In this document: one piece after another, positions 45,070-55,104 of the stretch
How the letters are laid out: every line of letters begins with the position of its first letter
Position numbering within the stretch: position 1 is the stretch's first letter
DNA from: CANDYO01 sp964627795
Lineage (GTDB): Bacteria; Pseudomonadota; Alphaproteobacteria; Rickettsiales; CANDYO01
DNA length: 64,000 nt
Direction: 5' to 3'
NCBI GenBank assembly: GCA_964627795.1
Contig: CAZVLF010000004.1
Location: forward strand, 62,001-126,000
Made by a program: the position numbers and the translations under genes
Notes under the pieces: model-generated
Told to the model about the DNA's origin: nothing
What the model saw: only the letters and a program-made list of their open reading frames with translations
The model's database searches: none

Positions 45070-47655
45070 ATGTTCAGTGTTAACCATATTCGTTCAACTT
45101 TTTTAAACTATTTTTCTAAAAATGGCCATACAATTGTACCTTCTTCTCCTTTGGTTCCTCAAAATGATCCGACATTAATGTTTACCAATTCAGGCATGGT
45201 TCAATTTAAAAATCTTTTTACAGGTGAAGAAAAAAGGCCTTATACTAGAGCTACATCAGCTCAAAAGTCCGTTCGCGCAGGAGGAAAACATAATGATTTA
45301 GATAATGTTGGTTACACTGCGCGTCATCACACATTCTTTGAGATGTTAGGAAACTTTTCTTTTGGAGATTATTTCAAAGAAGATGCAATAAATTTTGCCT
45401 GGAATTGTTTAACTAAAGACTTTGCTCTTCCTAAAGAAAAACTTTATGTCACTGTTTATTATGATGACGAAGAAGCAATAAATTTATGGAAAAAAATTGC
45501 TGGATTGAACGAAGATAGAATAATAAAAATAAGTACTAGTGATAATTTCTGGTCAATGGGTGATACAGGGCCATGCGGACCATGCTCAGAAATATTTTAT
45601 GACCATGGAGAAGGAATTTTTGGTGGGCTGCCAGGAACAGAACATGAAGATGGTGACCGCTATATTGAAATTTGGAACTTGGTATTCATGCAATTTGAGC
45701 AATTAGCTAATGGAGAAAAAATAAAATTACCAAAACCAAGTATAGATACAGGAATGGGGTTAGAAAGGATAGCAGCAGTATTACAAAATCTTCATAATAA
45801 TTATGAAATTGATCTTTTTCAAAATATCATCGATTACACTAGTGAGATTGTTAAAGTAAAGCCTAAAGATAAAGCTTTAATATCTTACCGTGTAATTGCA
45901 GATCACTTACGATCTTCTGCTTTTCTTCTTGCAGATGGAGTAATGCCTTCAAATGAAGGAAGAGGGTATGTTTTAAGAAGAATTATGAGAAGAGCAATGC
46001 GCCATGCTCATCAATTGGGATGTAAAGACCCATTGATGTATCAATTAATACCAAGCTTAATTGAGGAAATGGGGCAAGCTTACCCAGAGCTTGTTCGAGC
46101 AGAAAAATTAATCAATGATGTGCTTTTGCAGGAAGAGGTTAAATTTAAACAAACGCTTGATAAAGGATTAAGGCTGTTGGATGATGAGTTAGTTAAAAAT
46201 AAAGAAGCAAAAACTTTAAAAGGGGATGTAGCATTTAAATTATATGATACATATGGATTTCCACTTGATTTGACTCAAGATATTTTAAAATCAAAGCAAA
46301 TTGAGGTTGATATTGATGGATTTAATAGTTGCATGGAAGAGCAAAAAAAACGTGCTCGTGCGGCTTGGGCAGGTTCTGGAGAGCAGGCTACTTCAGAAAT
46401 CTGGTTTGATATTTATCAAAAATATGGTGCAACTGAATTTGTTGGATATGAAAGTAATGAAGCTCAAGCTATTATTTTAGAAATTATTGATAATGGTAAA
46501 GAAGGGCAAATCATAGTTACTAATCAAACTCCATTTTATGCTGAATCAGGCGGGCAGATGGGCGATGTGGGAACTATATCAAACACAAAAGCTTTCAATA
46601 TTTTAGAGACTAAAAAATTTCTTGGCAAAATTCATGCTCATTATGTGGCTCAATGTGATTTAAAGGTTGGGGAAACAGTTACTCTTAAAATAGATGTTTC
46701 TCATAGAGACAACCTACGTATCCATCACTCTGCAACACACTTACTTCATTATGCATTAAGAAAAATTTTAGGAGAACATTTAACTCAAAAAGGTTCACTG
46801 GTTGCTTTTGATCGTTTGCGTTTTGATTTTAGCCATAATAAAGCATTATCAGAGCAAGAAATTAAAGAGGTGGAAAATCTTGTAAATAAGATGATCAGAA
46901 ATAATTCATGTTCAACCACAAAGCTTATGTCAATTGAAGAGGCGATGGAATCAGGCGCTATGGCTTTATTTGGAGAAAAATATGAAGAACAAGTTAGAGT
47001 GATTTCCATGGCTGATTCTATTGAATTATGTGGAGGTACGCATGTTAGAAACACAGGTGATATAGGTTTAATTAAAATTATTTCTGAATCTGCAATTGCT
47101 TCAGGAGTAAGAAGAATTGAAGCAGTTTGCGGCCAGTTTGCAATTGATTACTATAATGATATTGAGAGTAAATTAAATAATTTAGCAGTAATTTTAAAAT
47201 GTCCAAAAACAGATTTATCAGAGAAGCTCAATTCTTTGGTAAAAGATAAAAAAATTTTAGAAGATGAGTTAACAAAGCTCAAGTTAAAATCATTAATAAA
47301 TGAAAGTAACTCAATTAAAATTGGTAATTTGAATTTTATTGAAAGTTTCCAGGCAGATATTGAGGTGAAAGACCTAAGAAATTTTGTTGATTATTTAAGG
47401 CAAAGTAAATCATCAGCAGTTATTATAGCTGGCTCAAATTATGGTGGAAAAACTTCTTTAATACTTGGTTTAACTTCTGATTTGGTGGAAAAGTTTGATG
47501 CAGCTAAAATTATCATGGATGCTAATCAAATTGGAGGAGGCCAAGGAGGTGGAGGAAGAAAGGAATTAGCCCAAGCGGGTGGGTTTGATTATAACAAGAA
47601 AGAGGAAATATTAGTTTATGTTAAAAGCATATTAGAAAAATCAACAGTTGCATAA
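45070..47655 (+). CDS. alaS: Alanyl-tRNA synthetase
   Basis: 861 residues with the class II core (HHTFFEMLGNFSFGDYFK, motif 2; GMGLERIAAVLQ, motif 3), the editing domain zinc site (HHSATHLLH and CGGTHVRNTGD) and the C-terminal oligomerisation domain ending in GGGQGGGGRKELAQAGG. It stands alone, upstream of pal. Confidence 0.98.
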   Translation: MFSVNHIRSTFLNYFSKNGHTIVPSSPLVPQNDPTLMFTNSGMVQFKNLFTGEEKRPYTRATSAQKSVRAGGKHNDLDNVGYTARHHTFFEMLGNFSFGDYFKEDAINFAWNCLTKDFALPKEKLYVTVYYDDEEAINLWKKIAGLNEDRIIKISTSDNFWSMGDTGPCGPCSEIFYDHGEGIFGGLPGTEHEDGDRYIEIWNLVFMQFEQLANGEKIKLPKPSIDTGMGLERIAAVLQNLHNNYEIDLFQNIIDYTSEIVKVKPKDKALISYRVIADHLRSSAFLLADGVMPSNEGRGYVLRRIMRRAMRHAHQLGCKDPLMYQLIPSLIEEMGQAYPELVRAEKLINDVLLQEEVKFKQTLDKGLRLLDDELVKNKEAKTLKGDVAFKLYDTYGFPLDLTQDILKSKQIEVDIDGFNSCMEEQKKRARAAWAGSGEQATSEIWFDIYQKYGATEFVGYESNEAQAIILEIIDNGKEGQIIVTNQTPFYAESGGQMGDVGTISNTKAFNILETKKFLGKIHAHYVAQCDLKVGETVTLKIDVSHRDNLRIHHSATHLLHYALRKILGEHLTQKGSLVAFDRLRFDFSHNKALSEQEIKEVENLVNKMIRNNSCSTTKLMSIEEAMESGAMALFGEKYEEQVRVISMADSIELCGGTHVRNTGDIGLIKIISESAIASGVRRIEAVCGQFAIDYYNDIESKLNNLAVILKCPKTDLSEKLNSLVKDKKILEDELTKLKLKSLINESNSIKIGNLNFIESFQADIEVKDLRNFVDYLRQSKSSAVIIAGSNYGGKTSLILGLTSDLVEKFDAAKIIMDANQIGGGQGGGGRKELAQAGGFDYNKKEEILVYVKSILEKSTVA

Positions 47656-47829
47656 ATACCTGAATTATTGCGAATTTTTTTAGGCTAGCAACAATAATAG
47701 TGATAAAATAGTTGCAAAAAATGTTTTAAGTAGTGTATAATTACGATGTTTTAAGAAAATAGTTTTCAAGAAATATAAACCTAATAACAAGTTTCTTAAA
47801 GCTTGTTGAAATAAATTTGGAGTATTAAA

Positions 47830-48294
47830 ATGAAAAAAATATTTGCAGTAGCATTCGCATTATTCATGCTAGCAGCATGTAAAAGTGGTACACATACAGC
47901 AGGTGTTGGTAGCTGGTTAGATGGTGATAGATCTTCAACAACTGGTGATCAAAAAAACGCTGTTAACGTTGTTTTCTTCGAGTATGATAGCATGAAAATT
48001 GATGCTGAAGCTAAATCAAAATTACAAAAACAAGCTGAAATGTGGGCTGCTTCTGATCGTAAGCCTACTCTTGTTGTAGAAGGTCACTGTGATGAAAGAG
48101 GAACTGTTGAATACAACCTTGCATTAGGTGCAAAAAGAGCTCATGCAGCGAAAAAAGAATTAGAAAAATTCGGTGTTCCTGCTGATAAAATTGAAACAAT
48201 TTCTTACGGTAAAGAAAGACCAGCTGTTATGGGTAATGACGAAGCAGCATGGGCTTTAAATCGTAGAGCTGTAACAATTGCTGTTAAAAACTAA
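47830..48294 (+). CDS. pal: Peptidoglycan-associated lipoprotein Pal
   Basis: Outer-membrane lipoprotein of the Tol-Pal system. Signal peptide with lipobox LAAC (lipidated Cys17), then an OmpA-like peptidoglycan-binding domain with VVFFEYDS, VEGHCDERGTVEYNLALGAKRA and the closing NRRAVT. 154 residues. Codon choice here is visibly richer in C and G than its neighbours, as expected for a highly expressed gene. A terminator follows at 48325. Confidence 0.96.
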   Translation: MKKIFAVAFALFMLAACKSGTHTAGVGSWLDGDRSSTTGDQKNAVNVVFFEYDSMKIDAEAKSKLQKQAEMWAASDRKPTLVVEGHCDERGTVEYNLALGAKRAHAAKKELEKFGVPADKIETISYGKERPAVMGNDEAAWALNRRAVTIAVKN

Positions 48295-48324
48295 TATTTT
48301 AAGTTATATATAGATAGTTTTTTT

Positions 48325-48354
48325 AAGGCCTGAGCTTAATGTTTGGGCCTTTTT
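48325..48354 (+). terminator. Rho-independent terminator after pal
   Basis: AAGGCC...GGGCCTT stem extended by wobble pairs, followed by TTTTTATTTT, 30 bases past the pal stop. Confidence 0.85.
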
Positions 48355-48456
48355 ATTTTAAGGTTATTACAGAAAGAACTAGGATATACCTGTTAAGTTA
48401 ATTTTCTTATAACTATATGTAAAACTAAAGTTAGAATATATAAATTACTTAAAATT

Positions 48457-49995
48457 TTATACCAACTCACCTTTTACCATTAAAGTCAAAAAATTCTTAC
48501 TATCTCTAGCAATAGCATTCTTTTTATCTTCACTCATTTTATCATATGTATTATAAACCATGCTAAGACGCTTGTTAGAAAAAAACTTTTTCCTATTCTT
48601 AATAAGAAAATTCCAGTATAAATAATTAAAAGGGCAAGCATCTTTTCCATTTTTTTTGCTTACCTTATAGCTACAATTTTTGCAATAATCAGACATTTTA
48701 TTGATATAAGCACCACCTGCCGCATAAGGTTTGCTTGCAAGATAGCCACCGTCTGCAAATAAAATCATCCCTGTCACATTTGGTAATTCAACCCATTCAT
48801 AAGCATCAGCATAAACAATTAAATACCATTGATTGATATAGTCTGGGTGAATTGCGGTAAGAAGAGCAAAGTTTCCAAGCACCATTAAACGTTGGATATG
48901 ATGAGCATAGGCATATTCTTTTGTTTGTTTTATGCATTGCTTCATGCAATTCATTTTTGTATTAGCTGTCCAATAAAATTCAGGCAGTTGGTTTTGAGAG
49001 TCTAAGAAATTACATTCTTTATATTCAGGCATGCGGAGCCAATAAATTCCGCGAACATATTCACGCCAACCTATGATTTGACGAATAAATCCTTCAGCAG
49101 CATTTAATTCTACCTTCCCCTCATAATATGCTTTCTGTGCAGCTTCAACACATTCAATTGGAGTTAATAAGCCACAATTGAGGTAAAAACTAATATGTGA
49201 GTGGTACATCCATGGTTCATTTTCTAACATGGCATCTTGATATTGGCCAAAATTTTTAAGGCGTTGATTGATGAATTGATGAAGCGCTTCTAAAGCTTGT
49301 TTTCTAGTTACGGCAAAATGAAATGGTTCTAAATCGCCAAAGTGATCAGAAAATTTCTCATTTACCAAATTAATAACTTCCTTAGTAATTATATCGGGTT
49401 CAATTTGGTAAGTCTTTGGTATATACATGTCAGCTTTAGGGGGATTGCGGTTTTCAGAGTCATAGTTCCATGCTCCGCCTACCGGGTTGCTTCCATCCAT
49501 TAAAATTGAGTATTTTTGCCGCATTAAACGATAAAAATATTCCATTCTTAGCTGTATACGGTTATTCGCCCAAGACCTAAATTCTTCCAAAGAGCATAAA
49601 AAACGATTATCTGGTTTTATTTCTACTGGAATATTAAAAATTTTCTCCCAGGTTTTGATTTGTTTTAAGATGCGAAATTCACCAGGATGAGTAATTATAA
49701 TTTTACTTATTTTATGAATTTTTAAAAATTGATCTATTTCTTTTTGCAAATACCCAGAATTATATTTTTCATCAATTTTGATATATTTTATATTGTAGCC
49801 TTGATTTTTTAATTCTAATCCGTAGTGTCGCATTGCTGCAAGTAAAAAAGCGATCTTTTTTTTATGATGTCTAACATAAGTTACATCTTCTACTGTTTCA
49901 CATAAAAAAATTATATCATCTAGCTTATTGCAGCCATCCAATGAGGATATATTATGCGATAATTGATCCCAAAGAATAATTCTTAAAACACTCAT
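48457..49995 (-). CDS. Fe-S bacterial cryptochrome/(6-4) photolyase (PhrB/CryPro type)
   Basis: 512 residues, opening LRIILWDQLSHNISSL, typical of the photolyase-related Fe-S group. Four Cys sit at 350, 438, 441 and 454 (YCKNC, then DACPFNYLYWNF), the same C-x2-C-x12-C spacing and even the same numbering I recall for the 4Fe-4S ligands of Agrobacterium PhrB. FAD-domain residues such as RQIIGWREYVRG and the HHIQRLMVLGNFALL stretch are intact. It repairs (6-4) photoproducts or senses light. Last gene of the minus-strand hemH-to-photolyase run, 12 bases after phrB. Confidence 0.92.
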   Translation of the reverse strand: MSVLRIILWDQLSHNISSLDGCNKLDDIIFLCETVEDVTYVRHHKKKIAFLLAAMRHYGLELKNQGYNIKYIKIDEKYNSGYLQKEIDQFLKIHKISKIIITHPGEFRILKQIKTWEKIFNIPVEIKPDNRFLCSLEEFRSWANNRIQLRMEYFYRLMRQKYSILMDGSNPVGGAWNYDSENRNPPKADMYIPKTYQIEPDIITKEVINLVNEKFSDHFGDLEPFHFAVTRKQALEALHQFINQRLKNFGQYQDAMLENEPWMYHSHISFYLNCGLLTPIECVEAAQKAYYEGKVELNAAEGFIRQIIGWREYVRGIYWLRMPEYKECNFLDSQNQLPEFYWTANTKMNCMKQCIKQTKEYAYAHHIQRLMVLGNFALLTAIHPDYINQWYLIVYADAYEWVELPNVTGMILFADGGYLASKPYAAGGAYINKMSDYCKNCSYKVSKKNGKDACPFNYLYWNFLIKNRKKFFSNKRLSMVYNTYDKMSEDKKNAIARDSKNFLTLMVKGELV

Positions 49996-50007
49996 AATTT
50001 ACCTTTC

Positions 50008-51417
50008 CTATATCATTGCATATGCTTTTAGGGCATTATCTCTTGATTTGTGAAGATCCACTATAGGATTAGGATAAGTTTTTCCTAATTTTATCCCTAA
50101 ACTATTTAAAATCAGTGGAGGAGCTTCCCATGGACTAAAAAGATATTGATCCGGCAATTTTTTTAATTCTGGTACGTATTTTCTTATATATATGCCTTGT
50201 GGATCAAATTTTTGTCCTTGGGTTACTGGGTTGAAAATTCTGAAATATGGTGCAGCATCTGCACCGCATCCTGCAACCCATTGCCATGAAGCGCTATTAT
50301 TGGCTAAATCAGCATCAAAAAGGCAATCCCAGAACCATCTTTCACCTAAGCGCCAATCTATCAAGAGATTTTTAACTAAAAAGGAAGCTACTATCATTCT
50401 GACTCTATTATGCATATAGCCTGTTTCCCATAACTCTCTCATCCCAGCATCAACTATTGGAATTCCTGTTAACCCTCTTTTCCAAGCTTCTAAATTTTGT
50501 GAGTTATTTTGCCAAGGAAATTGATTAAACTTAAGTTGCAAGTTTTCTTTAGGCAAATTCTGATTAAAATAAAGTAGGTTGTATGAAAATTCTCTCCACC
50601 CTAATTCACTGCGGAAATGGGATAAGTTTACGTTATCTTCTAAATAAGACAGCTTATGCCATATTTGATGAGGAGATATCAGGCCAAAATGTAAGTAAGG
50701 AGATAATCTTGATACATTTTTTTGGCTAGGAAAGTTTCTTCCCTCTTTGTAATTACTAAGACCAAAATCTAAAAAATTGTAAAAAGCTTTTTGGGCCCCA
50801 CTTTCAGAAATATCCCAGTTGTTAAGCAATTTATTGTGCCAGGATATTTTGGGTAATAAATTTAATGCACTTAAATCTAATGAAAATTTTAGATCTTTGC
50901 TAAATATAACAGTATTATGTTGTAAAATAGGTTTTCTTGGCTTTTCAGCATTTAAACAGCCTTTTTTGAAAAAAGGAGTGAAAACTTTATATGGTGTATT
51001 ATCAGCTTTCTTTACTTGCCATGGCTCCCAAAGTAGGTAAGCATTAAAGCTTTTTGCTTCAATTCCATTTTTCTTTAATTCTTGCTTTATGATTGCATCA
51101 CGTTTTATTTGCCATGGCTCATAGCATCTATTCCAAAAAACTTTTTTGATATCATATTCAAGACATAATTTAAGAATTATTTTAAGAGGATCTCCTACGT
51201 ATAAAGATAGATTATCTTCTAGGCTTTTATCAAGAGAGATAAGTGATTCGTGAAGCCAAACATTACTGGCCTTACCTGCTGAATATTCTTCTGAATTAAC
51301 ATTATCTAAAATATAAATAGGTAATACGCAGCCCTGTTTAGAGCTTTCAAATAAAGCAGGATTATCAGATAAACGTAAATCTTGGCGGAACCATTGTATA
51401 ACCTTAGGTTTATTCAT
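50008..51417 (-). CDS. phrB: Deoxyribodipyrimidine (CPD) photolyase, class I
   Basis: Light-driven repair of cyclobutane pyrimidine dimers. 469 residues: Rossmann antenna domain (IQWFRQDLRLSDNPAL), then the FAD domain with WREFSYNLLYFN, GIPIVDAGMRELWETGYMHNR and the substrate/FAD segment ASWQWVAGCGADAAPYFRIFNP. All standard for class I enzymes. It overlaps the upstream photolyase-like gene by four bases (ATGA). Confidence 0.95.
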   Translation of the reverse strand: MNKPKVIQWFRQDLRLSDNPALFESSKQGCVLPIYILDNVNSEEYSAGKASNVWLHESLISLDKSLEDNLSLYVGDPLKIILKLCLEYDIKKVFWNRCYEPWQIKRDAIIKQELKKNGIEAKSFNAYLLWEPWQVKKADNTPYKVFTPFFKKGCLNAEKPRKPILQHNTVIFSKDLKFSLDLSALNLLPKISWHNKLLNNWDISESGAQKAFYNFLDFGLSNYKEGRNFPSQKNVSRLSPYLHFGLISPHQIWHKLSYLEDNVNLSHFRSELGWREFSYNLLYFNQNLPKENLQLKFNQFPWQNNSQNLEAWKRGLTGIPIVDAGMRELWETGYMHNRVRMIVASFLVKNLLIDWRLGERWFWDCLFDADLANNSASWQWVAGCGADAAPYFRIFNPVTQGQKFDPQGIYIRKYVPELKKLPDQYLFSPWEAPPLILNSLGIKLGKTYPNPIVDLHKSRDNALKAYAMI

Positions 51418-52955
51418 AAATTGTTTCCAAATAAATTGAGTTGAGTTTTTGTTTCTTTTGTTAGAATGCTCTTTTTAGCAACAGCTTTATGGCTTCTGGT
51501 TGCGTGCTTTTTTAAAATTATTTTACTTTCTTCTTGGTGTAATGCATTTTTTCTTAAACTGTAAATTTTTTTACTAGCATATTGACGTGCTTCCCTTTCC
51601 TCAATAATTGGCTTAGGGTAATTTTTTGCACTTGATAGAAAAAGCCAAGGCACATGAATGTATTTTGTAGGAATTTCAGATAACTCTGGAATCCATTTTT
51701 TAATAAAACTTCCTTCGGGATCTTGATCAATGCCTTGCTTGATAGGATTGTAAATCCTAATCGAATTAACTCCTGTAGTTCCAGATTGCATTTGAACCTG
51801 GCTATAATGAATACCAGGTTCATAATCGGTAAAAAGTTTAGCTAAGTAAACTGCTGTTTTTCTCCAATCTAACCATAAATGGTAACTTGCAAAACTCACT
51901 AGCATGGCTCTCATGCGAAAATTTAACCAACCAGTAGCAATAAGAGAGCGCATGCATGCGTCAACCATAGGATAGCCTGTTTTACCAATTTTCCAAGCAT
52001 CAAAATACTCCGTATTAAATTCATTTTCTCTTAAGCCATTATAGGCAGAATGCATATTTTCAAATTCTATTCTTGGGTCATCTTCAAGTTTTTGTATAAA
52101 ATGACAATGCCATCTTAAACGGTTCATGAAAGAATAAATCGAGCTTTTCCATGCACTTGAATTTTTCACTGTTTGATTTTCCAAGTCTTGATAACGTTGT
52201 TTAGCTCTAAAAAAAACTTCTCTTATTGATAAAGTACCAAAGGCAAAATGAGGTGAAAGACGGGAGCAACTATCATATGCTGTTACAGGAGAAGACATCT
52301 CTTTACTATATTTTTCACCTCTTTCATATAAAAAACTATTTATTAATTCTAATCCTTCTTTACGACCACCTTTTTGAAAATATAGTAGCCCATCATTTAC
52401 TAAATTCAATTCATTTGCAGATGGAAATGGCTCAGACAATATTTCAATTTTAGGCAGAAATTTTGGTGGATTTTCTAATGGCTTATTTATTTCTTGATAC
52501 CAATGATTTACCCATTTACTACGATCCTTAATTCCTCTTATAACACCATTTTGTAGCATTTCATTCCAAGTTATATTTTTATTTTTTATCCATTTTCTTA
52601 CTCTTTGATCACGTTGGTAGGTCCAATCATTCCATGTTTCTTGGTGAGACCAAATAGTATCTACTGCATAATCTGTTACTATTTTGTTTAAAATATCAGT
52701 AGCTTCACCGACCCTAATAATTAAGTTTTGCCCCAACAACTTTAACTCTTTATCAAGATCTTTTAAACATTCAGTTAAAAATTTAAAATGTCTTAAGCTC
52801 ATATCTGGTTGTTTCCAGAGGTTAGGCTCAAAAATATACAAAGGTAAAATAGGACCTTTTAGTGCTGCTTGTGATAATGCTTTGTTATCATAAATACGCA
52901 AATCTCTTTTAAACCACATAATTTGTATAGTTTTAATGTCTGAATTATCTATCAT
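51414..52955 (-). CDS. Cryptochrome/photolyase-family flavoprotein
   Basis: 513 residues with the antenna domain (IMWFKRDLRIYDNKAL) and FAD domain (GYPMVDACMRSLIATGWLNFRMRAM). In place of the CPD-photolyase WxxGxGxDAAPYFRIFNP segment it has QMQSGTTGVNSIRIYNP, which marks a distinct subfamily. Whether it repairs DNA or senses light cannot be decided. A basic tail of about 50 residues (KKHATRSHKAVAKKS) could bind nucleic acid. It is co-transcribed with phrB. Confidence 0.88.
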   Translation of the reverse strand: MIDNSDIKTIQIMWFKRDLRIYDNKALSQAALKGPILPLYIFEPNLWKQPDMSLRHFKFLTECLKDLDKELKLLGQNLIIRVGEATDILNKIVTDYAVDTIWSHQETWNDWTYQRDQRVRKWIKNKNITWNEMLQNGVIRGIKDRSKWVNHWYQEINKPLENPPKFLPKIEILSEPFPSANELNLVNDGLLYFQKGGRKEGLELINSFLYERGEKYSKEMSSPVTAYDSCSRLSPHFAFGTLSIREVFFRAKQRYQDLENQTVKNSSAWKSSIYSFMNRLRWHCHFIQKLEDDPRIEFENMHSAYNGLRENEFNTEYFDAWKIGKTGYPMVDACMRSLIATGWLNFRMRAMLVSFASYHLWLDWRKTAVYLAKLFTDYEPGIHYSQVQMQSGTTGVNSIRIYNPIKQGIDQDPEGSFIKKWIPELSEIPTKYIHVPWLFLSSAKNYPKPIIEEREARQYASKKIYSLRKNALHQEESKIILKKHATRSHKAVAKKSILTKETKTQLNLFGNNL

Positions 52956-53022
52956 AAAAAATTTAGGTTATTACTCCAGTTTATTTGTAAATTAAAGAGT
53001 ATGGTTGTTTATTATAAATAAA

Positions 53023-54015
53023 TTACTCAGTAATATTTTTTATTAATTTTCTAGAAAGCTTAAAAGCACTAGTATATGCTGATTCAACTCTTCCCTGAAT
53101 AAACCAATCACCACACACACCAAGTTTTTCTTTCAAGTTAATTAAATATTGTTTTCCTTTTTGTTTCTTTATATTTGCATATCGCCAAAGATGAAGGTCT
53201 TTATAATTTGCTGTATTCATATCATGTCCAATTATATTGCTTGTATGGTTCAAAAGATATTCCATTACCTGCTGTTTATCTTTATCTATATTAGATTCTG
53301 CCCAGCAATTGGTAGAATTTACCAAAAGACAAAAATTACCTAATCTGACAGGCTTAGAGCTATTAACAGAGATCCAGCTTATATCTGCTTCTTTAACCAA
53401 GGCTGCATCAAAATTAAGCTTTAAAGGTTTATCGAAGCCTAACATTAATGAATAGCATGAAGCCATTTTAATTGATGATATATACTCATATTCTTCTTTC
53501 AAAAATTTAGGAATTAAATTTAAGGACTGCGCAGCTGGAGCGGTAATAATTACCCAGTCAAAGTTACCGAGTTTTTCGCCTTGATCATCAATGATTTGCC
53601 ACATATCATTTTGTTTTATTGGTTTTACAAGCTTATTTAAACAAATATTCATTCCCTCGCTTAAATATCTTGAAATTGAGCTCATGCTGGGAACTCCAAC
53701 ATAATGCGCATTGCTTTCATCCCAGGTCCGTTGAGAAAGAGTGCCTTGCTTTTTGATCTCTGCAAAGTGCCCACACCATTGTTTGATGACGCCTTCTTTT
53801 AACAAAATATCAACAAATATTCTAAACTCTTGAGAATTTGCTTTAAAAAACTGTGCACCATGGTCAAAACTATAACTTGGTGAAACCCTCCTTGTAGAAA
53901 TTCTACCTCCAGGACCTCTTGCTTTTTCAAAAATTGTAATATCAGCATATTTTTTTAACTGATTTGCAACTGTTAAACCAGAAATACCGGCACCAATGAT
54001 AGCTATTTTAATCAT
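53023..54015 (-). CDS. FAD/NAD(P)-dependent oxidoreductase, renalase-like
   Basis: 330 residues. Dinucleotide-binding GAGISGLTVANQL at residues 8-20 and EKARGPGGRISTRR just after, followed by FDHGAQFF, typical of renalase-like amine/NADH oxidases. The C-terminus has GDWFIQGRVESAYTSAFK, the second FAD contact. Genes of this type often sit beside photolyases in aquatic bacteria. It lies 67 bases upstream of the photolyase genes and 60 downstream of hemH, so it is likely in the same transcript. Substrate unknown. Confidence 0.87.
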   Translation of the reverse strand: MIKIAIIGAGISGLTVANQLKKYADITIFEKARGPGGRISTRRVSPSYSFDHGAQFFKANSQEFRIFVDILLKEGVIKQWCGHFAEIKKQGTLSQRTWDESNAHYVGVPSMSSISRYLSEGMNICLNKLVKPIKQNDMWQIIDDQGEKLGNFDWVIITAPAAQSLNLIPKFLKEEYEYISSIKMASCYSLMLGFDKPLKLNFDAALVKEADISWISVNSSKPVRLGNFCLLVNSTNCWAESNIDKDKQQVMEYLLNHTSNIIGHDMNTANYKDLHLWRYANIKKQKGKQYLINLKEKLGVCGDWFIQGRVESAYTSAFKLSRKLIKNITE

Positions 54016-54075
54016 ATATACACTTTTAAAATATTAATATCCAAATTATCTTATATAAGCTTTATACTTATTTTA

Positions 54076-55104
54076 CTAAGACCAAATATTATTTTCATAT
54101 AAACTATTAATAAGTCTAATTCCTTCTTCAGTATCATTAAGGCATGGAACTAATGCAAAATTCTTCCCTCCATTCTTAATAAATAATTCTCTGTATTCAA
54201 TATCAACCTCTTCAAGTGTTTCTATACAATCTACAGAAAATCCTGGAGTGATTACTAATAAATTTTTGGCTCCTTTTTTTAGTAACTCTTTTATTACATC
54301 TTCAGTATATGGCTTAACCCATTCTTTTGGACCAAAACGCGATTGAAAACTTATGTAATTAGGAATTTCTACACCTCTTTTTTTCAACTCTTCATTAAAT
54401 AACCTATTAGTTTTCTTACAGAAGCATGTATAAGGGTCTCCCTTATCCATATAAGTTTGGGGTATTCCGTGGTATGAAGAAAGTATAGTATCTGGTTCCC
54501 ATGACAAATTGCTTTTATATTTTATAAGACTGGATACTAAAGCTTCAATATAAATTTGATTATCATAATATGGTGGTACAATCCTGATGTTAGGTTGCCA
54601 TCTAATATTTTTCATAACGCGAAAAATTTCGTCATTCACTGTGGCTGTAGTAGCCGCAGCATATTGAGGATATAATGGGATAAAAAGAATTTTATTACAT
54701 CCTTGGTTAAGTAAAGATTTAATTTTATTTTCAATGGAAGGATTACCATATCTCATTGCATAATCAACAACAATATTACTATATTTATGATCGATTATTT
54801 CTTGTAGTTTCATTGCTTGAGAACTGGTATAGTAGCGTAAAGGGGATTCATTTTTATCCTTTAACCAAATTTTTTTATATTTTGCGCTAGTAGCTCTTGG
54901 CCTGAAAGTAAGAATAAATAAATTTAATATTAGTTTCCATAAGATAGGGTTGACTTCAATCACTTTAGTATCAGATAGAAATTCTTTTAAATATTTCCTA
55001 ACAGAGAAATAATCATAGTTATCAGGAGTGCCAAGATTTATTATCAATATTCCAGTTTTGTTAGGAATTTTTACATGATTTTCTGGTAAGTAATTTTCAA
55101 GCAT
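54076..55104 (-). CDS. hemH: Ferrochelatase
   Basis: Inserts Fe(II) into protoporphyrin IX, the last step of protohaem synthesis. 342 residues: GILIINLGTPDNYDYFSVRKYLKEFLSD at the start, YPQYAAATTATVND, the catalytic His in SSYHGIPQTYMDKGDPY and the closing PGFSVDCIETLEEVDIE (His is commonly Glu-flanked here). It appears to lead the minus-strand run containing the photolyase genes. Confidence 0.96.
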   Translation of the reverse strand: MLENYLPENHVKIPNKTGILIINLGTPDNYDYFSVRKYLKEFLSDTKVIEVNPILWKLILNLFILTFRPRATSAKYKKIWLKDKNESPLRYYTSSQAMKLQEIIDHKYSNIVVDYAMRYGNPSIENKIKSLLNQGCNKILFIPLYPQYAAATTATVNDEIFRVMKNIRWQPNIRIVPPYYDNQIYIEALVSSLIKYKSNLSWEPDTILSSYHGIPQTYMDKGDPYTCFCKKTNRLFNEELKKRGVEIPNYISFQSRFGPKEWVKPYTEDVIKELLKKGAKNLLVITPGFSVDCIETLEEVDIEYRELFIKNGGKNFALVPCLNDTEEGIRLINSLYENNIWS

